Shown: piece by piece, positions 24,797 through 31,905 of the stretch | Numbering within the stretch: the first letter of the stretch is position 1 | How the letters are laid out: each line of letters opens with the position of its first letter | Assembly (NCBI RefSeq): GCF_030546575.1 | Contig: NZ_JAUOTN010000011.1 | Span: forward strand, 1-64,000 | Length of the DNA: 64,000 nt | Direction of reading: 5' to 3' | Origin: Pontibacter coccineus | GTDB taxonomy: Bacteria; Bacteroidota; Bacteroidia; Cytophagales; Hymenobacteraceae | Notes under the pieces: generated by a model | Databases searched by the model: none | What the model saw: only the letters and a program-made list of their open reading frames with translations | Told to the model about the DNA's origin: nothing | Made by a program: the position numbers and the translations under genes

Positions 24797-25060
24797 TCAA
24801 AGGGCCCGGTAGTTATGCTGGCACGTATGGCAGGGATGACACAAATTAAACGCACGCCTAAATGCTGCTTTGGCAGATCATTCACCTGCTTTTGCGCATA
24901 TGATTATAGCGTGTCGAACTTGTGCGCACCGGGGAATATGAGAGCCAACTGAAACCCTAAGCCTTAAAACGCGATACATATAAGTCTGACACCCTGCATA
25001 AAAGGCCAACTGTGGACGCATGACAGGGTGTGCATGTGTTTAATTAAAACAAACATAACT

Positions 25061-25507
25061 ATGGAAAACAAAACGAATAAGAATTCGCAATCGAATCAGA
25101 ACCCTTCAGCTCAGAGCAGCTCACAATCAAATACATCCAATATGGGCTCCAGCCAGTCTTCAGCTTCCAACTACAACAGCGGAAGCCAGTCATCTTCCAG
25201 AAACGCATCTGGAAGCAGCCAGTCTTCTGCTTCAGGCAAATCGAACTGGATGGACACGTTCAAGAAGGAAAACCTGAACAACCTGACAGGAAAGCTGCAG
25301 GAGTTTGGCAACAGCACCATGAACAAAGTGAATGGTCTGAGCACTACCCAGAAGGTAGTGGGTGGTTCCCTGCTGGCGCTGGGCGCAGGCTGGGTAGCCA
25401 TGAACTCGATGAACAAAAACAAATCAGCCAACCTGGGCTCCAGAAATGCAAGCTCACAGGACAGGCTGAACAGAAACCTGAACAAGAACAAGGGAAGCAA
25501 CAGATAG
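25061..25507 (+). CDS. Ser/Asn/Gln-rich low-complexity protein
   Basis: The 148-residue product starts with about 65 residues dominated by Ser, Asn, Gln and Gly in short repeated words (SQSS, SSQSSAS), then a charged segment (about 66-85), a hydrophobic stretch TTQKVVGGSLLALGAGWVAM that could be a membrane helix, and an Asn/Lys-rich tail. No signal peptide, no family recognised. The ATG at 25061 is preferred to an upstream GTG. The 265 nt before it carry only a possible hairpin at about 24990-25027 (CACCCTG/CAGGGTG). A strong terminator follows. Confidence 0.6.
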   Translation: MENKTNKNSQSNQNPSAQSSSQSNTSNMGSSQSSASNYNSGSQSSSRNASGSSQSSASGKSNWMDTFKKENLNNLTGKLQEFGNSTMNKVNGLSTTQKVVGGSLLALGAGWVAMNSMNKNKSANLGSRNASSQDRLNRNLNKNKGSNR

Positions 25508-25533
25508 TTGCCTCAACGATAAAGCTACATGGC

Positions 25534-25562
25534 AAAAAGCCGGGTGATCAGCCCGGCTTTTT
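25534..25562 (+). terminator. Intrinsic terminator
   Basis: AAAAAGCCGGG (25534-25544) pairs with CCCGGCTTTTT (25552-25562), an 11-bp stem with a T-run, 27 nt past the Ser/Asn-rich gene. Confidence 0.85.
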
Positions 25563-25645
25563 GTTTCGTACGGCTATAGCAGACCGGCGAATTTTGCGTA
25601 TAGCAACAGAACTGACCTCAATAACTCTATGAAGAAGCAAATACT

Positions 25646-26092
25646 ATGGACGTAAGCAAAGCACTGGTAAGCGGGCTGGCAGGGGCCGTTACCTTAACGA
25701 TCGCACACGAGACCCTGCGCAGACTAGTACCTGAGGCACCCCGCATGGATGTGCTGGGGATGCGGGCTATCTCTAAAATTATGAAGAAAGCGGGAGCACA
25801 GCCTCCTGCTGATGATACCCTGCGCACCTGGGCGATGGTGGGCGATGTGATATCCAACTCACTCTACTACAGCCTGGCCGGCGCCGGTAAAGATACCTGG
25901 CTGCGTGGAAGTCTCCTGGGAGCCGGAGCAGGGGCAGGCGCTGTGTTACTGCCCGGCCCGATGGGTTTGGGCTCTGACCCAAGCAACCGCACCAACAGTA
26001 CACGCGCCATGACAGTGGGGCTATACCTGCTGGGTGGCCTGGTAGCCGCTGCCGTGGGCAGTGCCCTCGCCTGCGACGACAAAAACTGCTGA
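25646..26092 (+). CDS. Small glycine-rich membrane protein, unknown function
   Basis: A 148-residue product with a hydrophobic N-terminal helix (ALVSGLAGAVTLTIAHETLRRL), a middle segment (WAMVGDVISNSLYYSLAGAG), a Gly/Ala-rich hydrophobic stretch (GSLLGAGAGAGAVLLPGPMGLG) and a C-terminal helix (VGLYLLGGLVAAAVGSALA). Likely an inner-membrane protein of three to four helices. No family assigned. The ending CDDKNC contains two cysteines. It converges with the HTTM gene. Confidence 0.6.
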   Translation: MDVSKALVSGLAGAVTLTIAHETLRRLVPEAPRMDVLGMRAISKIMKKAGAQPPADDTLRTWAMVGDVISNSLYYSLAGAGKDTWLRGSLLGAGAGAGAVLLPGPMGLGSDPSNRTNSTRAMTVGLYLLGGLVAAAVGSALACDDKNC

Positions 26093-26137
26093 TACGAGAA
26101 GTAAGATATTAGGTGGTGCTCTGTATTTGTGATTAGT

Positions 26138-27652
26138 CTACTGCGGTAGATTAGCGCAGATGCAGAGCACTTCTTTTTGTGGGGTAACCGGTTGGTAATC
26201 GGGCTGGGTATACTCTTTCATGTATATAACCTGCAGTTCTTCTATGGGGTTTTGAGGATGCGCTTCGTTCCAGCGGCGCACCAGGTAGTTGCAGTAGTAG
26301 GGCCTTAGAAAGGCGTAGTTCACGAACAGGTAGTTCTCGGAGTACTTCCGCCAGCGGTCATTCTTAAACATGCTCATGACGGAGGCAGGCTTGGCGTAGT
26401 CCGCTTCCTTCCCTTCGCGGTTCAGGTCAATCAGCTGGCCGTTGGCTGCATGACCTTCCAAAACATACCAGCCATCATCCTTAAAAACAGCCGGCGCAAA
26501 CATACCCCAGCGTTGATCTACGCGCAGCAGGTTGCCAAACCAGGTAGTGGAATCCGTCATAGCGGGCACCCGCGTAGTGGCCCCTGCCAGGTTCCACCAG
26601 ATGCAGTAGATCAATACAAAAGTCACGAATCCCTCCCGGACGTAGTGCAGCTGACTCTTGGAAAGCAGCGGCTTCTGCAGGCTGATCTGTAGCCGTAGCT
26701 GAGCCGGGCTCTTAAAGCCTTTGAATATGCGCTGAAACTGACCTGATAAGGGTCTTCTGAATGAAGTGAAGAACTTCCGCTCGGCCCAGTTCATGGCCTG
26801 TGGCGGGAGCAAACCGGAGATGGAGGCAATGTTGATGAGGTAGAACAAACCAACAAACAAGGTCAGGCTGATGCTGATGTGGAATACAAACAGCACGCCT
26901 ATGACAACGAGCCGCCAAATATGATTATAGAATGGGATCAGGAGTAGAAAGGGGAGCAGCAACTCGGTGTACCAGGCGCTGAGCGTCATGAACTTCAGCA
27001 GCTCTGGGTAAGGGTAGATGAGCTTGCCGACAGGCATCAGGATCTGGTCGAGGCTGAGGGCGTAGTACAGCGCGGTGCCCTCGGTGTGCCACTCCGGTGA
27101 GCTTTTAAGCAGCGCTGTGCAGAAGTAAACCAGGAAGATCTGTAGGATATAGGCCACTGTAGCCGCACTGAAATAGGTAGTCTGCTGCAGCGGGGGAGCT
27201 TCAGATTTGGTGGCATCATAGCTGTAGAATCTACCCCATGGAAGAAACATACCCCAGAAGAGCAGCATGCGCAGCAGGTCATCCCCGCCTTGTGCTATAA
27301 AAGTGTTCCGGTTTTGCAGCGAGACGAGCAGGACCCAGCTGACGATGGTGGCCGTGCGGGTTTTGTAGCCCAGCAGCAGACATACTGCAAACGCTGCCGC
27401 AATCAGGAAGAGCAGGGCCTGTACTTGCCAGAGTCCGCTCAGGGTATGAAAGGAAAAATAGTAAGGGTTCCAGCCAAACTGGTGCAGTACGTGCAGTGGC
27501 AAAACGCCCATGTTGGAATAGTGCGCCTCCAGGTCGGTAGCCCGTATGGCCAGGTCGGTCAGGATGATGCCGGCTACCCATATCCGCATAATGGCCAGTG
27601 CACGGAGGTCAACTGTAAAAACCCGATGGAGGTATCGTTGCAGTTGATTCAT
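26138..27652 (-). CDS. HTTM domain membrane protein (vitamin K gamma-carboxylase-related)
   Basis: A 504-residue integral membrane protein. The N-terminal 300 residues have the HTTM layout: RALAIMRIWVAGIIL, then HTLSGLWQVQALLFLIAAAFAV, the loop GGDDLLRMLLFWGMFLPWG, and YFCTALLKSSPEWHTEGTALYYALS, which resembles the conserved K-P-WHxxGTAL region of gamma-carboxylase relatives. A soluble C-terminal part follows (WGMFAPAVFKDDGWYVLEG). Bacterial HTTM proteins are common in Bacteroidota but their reaction is not established. It is transcribed alone. Confidence 0.8.
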   Translation of the reverse strand: MNQLQRYLHRVFTVDLRALAIMRIWVAGIILTDLAIRATDLEAHYSNMGVLPLHVLHQFGWNPYYFSFHTLSGLWQVQALLFLIAAAFAVCLLLGYKTRTATIVSWVLLVSLQNRNTFIAQGGDDLLRMLLFWGMFLPWGRFYSYDATKSEAPPLQQTTYFSAATVAYILQIFLVYFCTALLKSSPEWHTEGTALYYALSLDQILMPVGKLIYPYPELLKFMTLSAWYTELLLPFLLLIPFYNHIWRLVVIGVLFVFHISISLTLFVGLFYLINIASISGLLPPQAMNWAERKFFTSFRRPLSGQFQRIFKGFKSPAQLRLQISLQKPLLSKSQLHYVREGFVTFVLIYCIWWNLAGATTRVPAMTDSTTWFGNLLRVDQRWGMFAPAVFKDDGWYVLEGHAANGQLIDLNREGKEADYAKPASVMSMFKNDRWRKYSENYLFVNYAFLRPYYCNYLVRRWNEAHPQNPIEELQVIYMKEYTQPDYQPVTPQKEVLCICANLPQ

Positions 27653-27681
27653 GGTGTTTCAGGTATAAGGGTTGAATAAAA

Positions 27682-27717
27682 CAAAAAGGCAAAGACCGGG
27701 AGGTGCTTGCCTTTTTG
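27682..27717. terminator. Intrinsic terminator
   Basis: CAAAAAGGCAA (27682-27692) pairs with TTGCCTTTTTG (27707-27717). It lies downstream of the Thr/Gly-repeat lipoprotein gene (minus strand) and upstream of the HTTM gene. Confidence 0.75.
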
Positions 27718-27744
27718 CTTATGTGATCAGAAGTATCCCTGCTG

Positions 27745-28224
27745 CTATCTCGGAGCTGTACCCATTGTGGTCGTACCGGTTGTGGAGCCGGTGGTCGTAC
27801 CGCCGGTAGTGGTTGTGCCGGTCGTAGTACCAGTGGTTGTACCTGTAGTTGTGCCGGTTGTAGTACCCGTAGTCGTACCGGTTGTAGTACCCGTCGTGGT
27901 TCCCGTAGTAGTACCTGTTGTAGTTCCGGTTGTTGTACCTGTCGTCGTACCAGTAGTTGTGCCGGTCGTCGTGCCAGTGGTTGTTCCTGTAGTTGTACCA
28001 GTGGTGGTGCCTGTGGTTGATCCGGTTGTAGTACCTGTCGTCGTGCCGGTTGTGGAGCCAGTGGTTGTACCGGTTGTAGTACCAGTAGTTGTCGTACCGG
28101 TAGTTGTGCCGTTCATATCGGTATCTGTTGCATCAGTACCAGTAGTAGTGGTATCTGCACAACCGGTCATTACCGTTGCCGCTACAAATGATAGAGCGAG
28201 CATGTTTACAAATGTCTTTTTCAT
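27745..28224 (-). CDS. Thr/Gly tetrapeptide-repeat lipoprotein
   Basis: A 159-residue product with a signal peptide and a lipobox ending VMTGC (Cys22), a short Thr/Asp linker, then almost nothing but the tetrapeptide TGTT (about 28 copies, occasional S or G) up to the C-terminus. No folded domain is possible in this part; an extended, uncharged, surface-exposed tail or a glycosylation target is plausible (Thr-rich; inference). It has its own terminator at 27682-27717. Function unknown. Confidence 0.7.
   Translation of the reverse strand: MKKTFVNMLALSFVAATVMTGCADTTTTGTDATDTDMNGTTTGTTTTGTTTGTTTGSTTGTTTGTTTGSTTGTTTGTTTGTTTGTTTGTTTGTTTGTTTGTTTGTTTGTTTGTTTGTTTGTTTGTTTGTTTGTTTGTTTTGGTTTGSTTGTTTMGTAPR
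27760..28110. repeat. 12-bp tandem repeat array encoding TGTT units
   Basis: On the plus strand the unit is GTNGTNCCNGTN, repeated about 28 times with variable third bases. Because the unit is a multiple of three, copy-number change would alter protein length without a frameshift. The opposite strand is also open through the whole array (a Val/Pro repeat), but that frame has no signal peptide or other gene features. Confidence 0.85.
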
Positions 28225-28399
28225 AGTTCTTGTTGTTTGTAATACTGTAAAAATTAGATTTCAGTATCCTGTTTACGGAACTAGTGTTAATTGGATAGCT
28301 TTTTTTGTGGAAATAGAGCGGATAAGACCCGTTTTGATACCAGATGCAGGTTTTCCGGAACAGGTATGCAGGTATAGATGAAAAGGAGCGGACATGGTT

Positions 28400-29764
28400 T
28401 TAGCCAAGGCGCTGACTACCAGCCTGTTGGTGTAAGTACTCTTTTCTGGCTATTTCCAGTTCTTTTATCAGCTCCTGGCGCTGCTGTTTCAGGCTTTCCG
28501 CTACCGGACTGTTGCTCAGGAAGAGGCGCAGCAGTAACCAGTGCTCCCGCACGCGCAGCAGCGTGTTCCAGTATCGGAGCGCGAAAAAACCCGACAGAGG
28601 CAGGCTGATCAGGTATAGCAACAGGTATAGGGTGCTGGGCCAGTAGTGCCACAGGATGCCCGCCTGCACCGCATACAGTACCGGAAACGAAAAAATGCCC
28701 ACCGACAGCATGATCGGTGCTCTGAACTCCTGCTCCTCTGTTAGCGCATTGGCCACTTTGGAAGGTATAACGTAGGCCAGGTAGTTGTTGATAAGCCCGT
28801 ACAGGTATAGCGGCATGGTGAGTGTTAGCAACAGGGTGCGGGCGAGCGTCTGACGAAGCAGCACATTATTTTCCTCCACTGTCGGGAGGCGCCGCAGGTC
28901 CAGTTCCTGAAGCTGCCGGGTGTACGACCGCATTTTCTCCCTGAACCGCTCAACGCGGCCCGGCTGCGTTTCCAGAAAGTGCGCCAGCCCTTTCATAATG
29001 GCCCTTGTCAGCAGAAAGTCGCGCACGTGGCGGGGCGCTTCGATGGGCGTTTGCGCCGCCAGTTTTTCTTTGTATACCTGCTCTATCTGCCGTACAAGCG
29101 TGTCCTCATCGTCGGTGGGTGTTATGACGATCAGCTTCTCGAGCTGCTGCCGTATGTGGTCCGTCAGTTCATTGACGGTGCCCTTCTCATCCTGCTGGTA
29201 CTGGCTTAAGTAAGGGGCGACGGCAATAGGCTTTCCCACGTTCACAAACACATCACTTCGGAAGCGGGTAGGGTCGGAGTAGTTGAGGCCCACCGGAAGG
29301 ATCTGCAGGTCAGCCACCTCAGGCAATTGCGTGACGGCACTCAGCGCCATCCGGGCCGTGCCTGTCCTGAGCTTGCGCAGGCGCCTTTCATTAAAACTGG
29401 TTCCTTCAGGAAAGATAAGGAGCGTTTTGCGGGATGCCAGGGCCTGGTAGCTGGCCTTGAATGCGGCTTCATTGTCTACGGATTCACCTGGCTTGTCCTC
29501 TCTTCGGTGGATCGGAATCAGGTTCATGCGGTGGAAGAGCCAGTTATGCAGCGGCGAACTGAACACCGTGCTCTTTGCGATAAAGTATACCTGCTGAGGA
29601 AGCAGCGAAGCGATCACGATCGGATCCATGAACGTGTTGGGGTGGTTGGCCACCACCAGCAGCGGGCCACGCGTTGGCATCAAATGGCGGTTGCGCACCA
29701 CAAACCTCCGGAAGAACACCCACAGGCCTGTACGTAAGATCAGCTTTAAAACAAGGTATAGCAT
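28400..29764 (-). CDS. 1-acyl-glycerol-3-phosphate acyltransferase (PlsC) family protein
   Basis: A 454-residue membrane-associated acyltransferase. The catalytic HxxxxD motif is His41...Asp47 in NHPNTFMD (here with five intervening residues, as in the longer PlsC-like family), and the glycerophosphate-binding motif is PEGTS (119-123). After the acyltransferase domain (about 1-230) come two further hydrophobic segments (about 310-335 and 350-400) and a charged C-terminal coiled coil (LKQQRQELIKELEIARKEYL). The extended C-terminus distinguishes it from the roughly 240-residue canonical PlsC. Acyl acceptor unknown. Confidence 0.82.
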   Translation of the reverse strand: MLYLVLKLILRTGLWVFFRRFVVRNRHLMPTRGPLLVVANHPNTFMDPIVIASLLPQQVYFIAKSTVFSSPLHNWLFHRMNLIPIHRREDKPGESVDNEAAFKASYQALASRKTLLIFPEGTSFNERRLRKLRTGTARMALSAVTQLPEVADLQILPVGLNYSDPTRFRSDVFVNVGKPIAVAPYLSQYQQDEKGTVNELTDHIRQQLEKLIVITPTDDEDTLVRQIEQVYKEKLAAQTPIEAPRHVRDFLLTRAIMKGLAHFLETQPGRVERFREKMRSYTRQLQELDLRRLPTVEENNVLLRQTLARTLLLTLTMPLYLYGLINNYLAYVIPSKVANALTEEQEFRAPIMLSVGIFSFPVLYAVQAGILWHYWPSTLYLLLYLISLPLSGFFALRYWNTLLRVREHWLLLRLFLSNSPVAESLKQQRQELIKELEIARKEYLHQQAGSQRLG

Positions 29765-29935
29765 GGGCGCTTATCAGGTATGTGCAGCGGCCTCATGGGG
29801 GTATAGGCCTGCATTTAGCCGGACAATATAAGCAATATCTTTAACAGGCAGATGATGGAGAAAGCAGAAGAAAAAGCTCGGAACAAGGCATGGCTACCTG
29901 CTGTGAGGGCAGGAGAAAAAAACCGGAACTGTCGC

Positions 29936-30334
29936 TTATTCCTCAGAAGTAAGCCAGTCGTAAGCGGAGGTGAGATCGTCAAACTCCCGGGTTTCGAAGG
30001 GGAGCGGGGAAAGGTTGTTGACAAATACCTGCTGGAACTGCCGGTTGGCAGCAGGGTCGAAGGGATTGAGGGATGCGGAGCGCTTAAGCGGCAGCTGGCT
30101 GAAGGCCTGGGCGTATACATCGCGGGTCCAGGCCAGGTCATCGGGGTCAAGGGGGGTGAGGAGGCGGCTGTCGGTAATAGCATATGGCGCTCCCAACTCA
30201 CGGGCAAGCCTGATCAGTTTGATAAGCGCCTGCCTGTACTGCAGGCTGCTGCACTTGCCGTACCACTGACTCAGCAGCACATGGCTGGCTACATGATACT
30301 CTAGGAGCAGATAATCTGTCTGGAAGTAAACCAT
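29936..30334 (-). CDS. Hypothetical 132-residue protein
   Basis: A soluble product beginning MVYFQTDYLLLEYH, with alternating strands and helices (QALIKLIRLARELGAPYAITDSRLL, then QFQQVFVNNL, and a final EFDDLTSAYDWL). The layout, with a strand-loop at AITDSR and a closing helix that opens with DD, recalls small STAS/SpoIIAA-like proteins, but no motif proves this. ATG start. It stands alone between the PlsC gene and a gene-poor stretch. Confidence 0.55.
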   Translation of the reverse strand: MVYFQTDYLLLEYHVASHVLLSQWYGKCSSLQYRQALIKLIRLARELGAPYAITDSRLLTPLDPDDLAWTRDVYAQAFSQLPLKRSASLNPFDPAANRQFQQVFVNNLSPLPFETREFDDLTSAYDWLTSEE

Positions 30335-30539
30335 AATGCATGGCGTTAAACCGGTGAATCTCAGCCTAATAATAATGAATAATTATAGCAGAGTCAACCT
30401 TTCCCAGAATAAAAAAACCTTATCCCAATATTGTAATAATGCTATGTTACGCTGCTGTTTTCGTGATTCTGCAGCTATCGTTTATAAAATAAGCCTGTTT
30501 CGACTTCTGAAACGGTAAAATGGGCTACAACTACGTGTA

Positions 30540-30582
30540 AAAGCCGCAGATAGTAGCGTCAGGTGCTGTTATCTGCGGCTTT
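30540..30582. terminator. Intrinsic terminator
   Basis: AAGCCGCAGATA (30541-30552) pairs with TATCTGCGGCTT (30570-30581), with A/T flanks. It lies 17 nt past the stop of the small acidic protein gene on the minus strand. Confidence 0.75.
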
Positions 30583-30598
30583 CGCAAACACGAATTTT

Positions 30599-30820
30599 TT
30601 ATTTCGTTCTTAAGTTGTTGGCGTTGCTGCCGTCCAGTTTGCGGGTGTCTTCCTCTTTTTTGGCTGCGACATTGCCTCCTTCTTCTACGCCTTCCGGCTC
30701 CGCGTCTAAAATATCGTGCTCTTCTTTCTTGACGCCCTCAAGTGGCTCCGGATTTTCGTCAGGCAGACGCTCGCTTTCATCGGAGTTGGTAATGATATCG
30801 TCTTCGCGTGGTGTTTCCAT
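30599..30820 (-). CDS. Small highly acidic protein
   Basis: A 73-residue product, rich in Glu, Asp and Pro with no hydrophobic segment (METPREDDIITNSDES...), probably intrinsically disordered and cytoplasmic. No family recognised. It is supported by an ATG start and its own terminator; the short length and biased composition keep the confidence modest. The 290 nt upstream, to the divergent gene at 31109, hold two AGGTATA copies and the operator repeats of that gene. Confidence 0.5.
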   Translation of the reverse strand: METPREDDIITNSDESERLPDENPEPLEGVKKEEHDILDAEPEGVEEGGNVAAKKEEDTRKLDGSNANNLRTK

Positions 30821-31030
30821 GGTTGTTTATGTTAGGTTATACCTTATGTACGTAGCGTAGGCGCAAGGTTTTTATAGAGGCTGTTTTAGGGCAAGATGTT
30901 CCCGCAATTCACTTTCTATTGTCGGAGAAACAGGGCACCACGGGAGCGACAGGTATACAGCGCAGGTATAGCCAGCAATGACCTTGCCTAGCACTAATGG
31001 CCTCTGCTCCAGTGGGTAGAAAACTCAGCG

Positions 31031-31074
31031 ATGTAAAAAATAATTTGCTTAATGTAAAATATTATTTACTTTTA
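31031..31074 (+). promoter_or_regulatory. Promoter with direct-repeat putative operator for the membrane protein/XRE pair
   Basis: Two imperfect copies of ATGTAAAAnATnATTTnC lie at 31031-31048 and 31052-31069, exactly 21 bp apart (two helical turns). They overlap a promoter: TTG (31045-31047), 19-nt spacer, TACTTTTA (31067-31074, near TAnnTTTG). The second copy is itself close to a palindrome (GTAAAATATTATTTAC). An operator for the XRE regulator encoded downstream is a reasonable inference. Confidence 0.5.
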
Positions 31075-31108
31075 GTCAATAGATTCGTACATCTAAAAAA
31101 AAAAATTT

Positions 31109-31582
31109 ATGAAAGAGATGCTACCAGAAGTAAAATTGCTGCCCTATAGGTATAAGCGCTATGGTGTTTGGGTGTTGATCATCGGTATTCCTGTTATGGC
31201 GCTTCTGAGTATGGCGCTGCTTAGTGTAGGGTTGATTACAGACCGACAGTCTTTTTTTGCTGAGTGGTCCTACCTGATGGTATATTATCCGATTATTATT
31301 GGCTTGGCGCTACTCAATTTTTCTAAAGAAAAGGATGAAGACGAAATGGTGCAGCACTTGCGCTACCAAGCCTTTATGAATGGCGTGTACTACCTGATCG
31401 TCGGGATACTTATGCTTCCATTTTTTTACAATGTGTTTAGGCTGCTGCGGGGTGCCAGCATCGGGATGCCTGACATCGGGGGGATGCTGGGCGCGCTAGC
31501 CTTGCTGCTTTTCTATACCTACCTTTCGTTCAGGTATAAGCTTCACCAAACCCGTAAATCGCTTGCTGCCGATGCGGAATAA
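31109..31582 (+). CDS. Four-helix membrane protein paired with an XRE regulator
   Basis: The 157-residue product has four hydrophobic segments (about 21-44, 55-71, 90-110, 125-142) and basic loops (YRYKRYGVW, SFRYKLHQTRK). The arrangement matches small membrane proteins commonly encoded directly upstream of a short XRE repressor in Firmicutes and Bacteroidota. Its stop (31580-31582) overlaps the start of the regulator (31572), so translation is probably coupled. The ligand or signal is unknown. ATG start follows the repeat-containing promoter. Confidence 0.7.
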   Translation: MKEMLPEVKLLPYRYKRYGVWVLIIGIPVMALLSMALLSVGLITDRQSFFAEWSYLMVYYPIIIGLALLNFSKEKDEDEMVQHLRYQAFMNGVYYLIVGILMLPFFYNVFRLLRGASIGMPDIGGMLGALALLLFYTYLSFRYKLHQTRKSLAADAE

Positions 31583-31772
31583 CATTAAAGTAGAGCGGGC
31601 CAAAAAAGACATGACCCAGGAGCAATTGGCCGAGGTTCTGGGTGTGAGCCGGCAGACAATCAACGCCATCGAAAAGAATAAATACCTGCCTTCCACGCTG
31701 CTAGCCCTGAAAATGTCGGATTTGTTTGGCCTGACTGTAAACGAGCTTTTTATACTCGAAGAGGGCGATTAG
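31572..31772 (+). CDS. XRE family transcriptional regulator (short)
   Basis: The 66-residue product is little more than one helix-turn-helix: KVERAKKDMTQEQLAEVLGVSRQTINAIEKNKYLPS is the classic XRE pattern, followed by a short dimerisation tail (LLALKMSDLFGLTVNELFIL). The ATG at 31572 is chosen over TTG at 31563. It overlaps the membrane protein gene by 11 nt. Probably a repressor of its own operon acting at the repeats at 31031-31069 (inference). Confidence 0.85.
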   Translation: MRNNIKVERAKKDMTQEQLAEVLGVSRQTINAIEKNKYLPSTLLALKMSDLFGLTVNELFILEEGD

Positions 31773-31850
31773 CGGGCCGCAGGCGGTTCTGGCTCAGGTA
31801 TAGCAGGTGCCCCGTGTTGTAAAAAGATGGCTGCTAAGTGCAGATTTCGT

Positions 31851-31881
31851 TTGTGAGCCCCAACATTTTGCGGTAACTTTG
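31851..31881 (+). promoter_or_regulatory. Bacteroidota-type promoter of carB
   Basis: TTG (31851-31853), 20-nt spacer, TAACTTTG (31874-31881, exact TAnnTTTG), 24 nt before ATG 31906. Because it lies inside a longer open frame that begins near 31807, it fixes the downstream ATG as the true start. Confidence 0.7.
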
Positions 31882-31905
31882 GGCAATTTATACCTACCCA
31901 TACAA

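Noticed and set aside
27760..28110. CRISPR array
   Set aside because: Repeats are contiguous 12-bp coding units with no spacers or cas genes. No other region has a spaced repeat pattern.
27707..28381. 224-codon plus-strand frame with Val-Val-Val-Pro repeats
   Set aside because: It is the antisense reading of the TGTT array; the minus frame has a signal peptide and lipobox, this one has neither.
30336..30518. 60-codon frame in the gap before the small acidic gene
   Set aside because: AT-rich, no motif, no promoter match.
31807..31905. Upstream extension of carB
   Set aside because: An exact Bacteroidota promoter (31851-31881) lies inside it, and family homology begins at the ATG at 31906.
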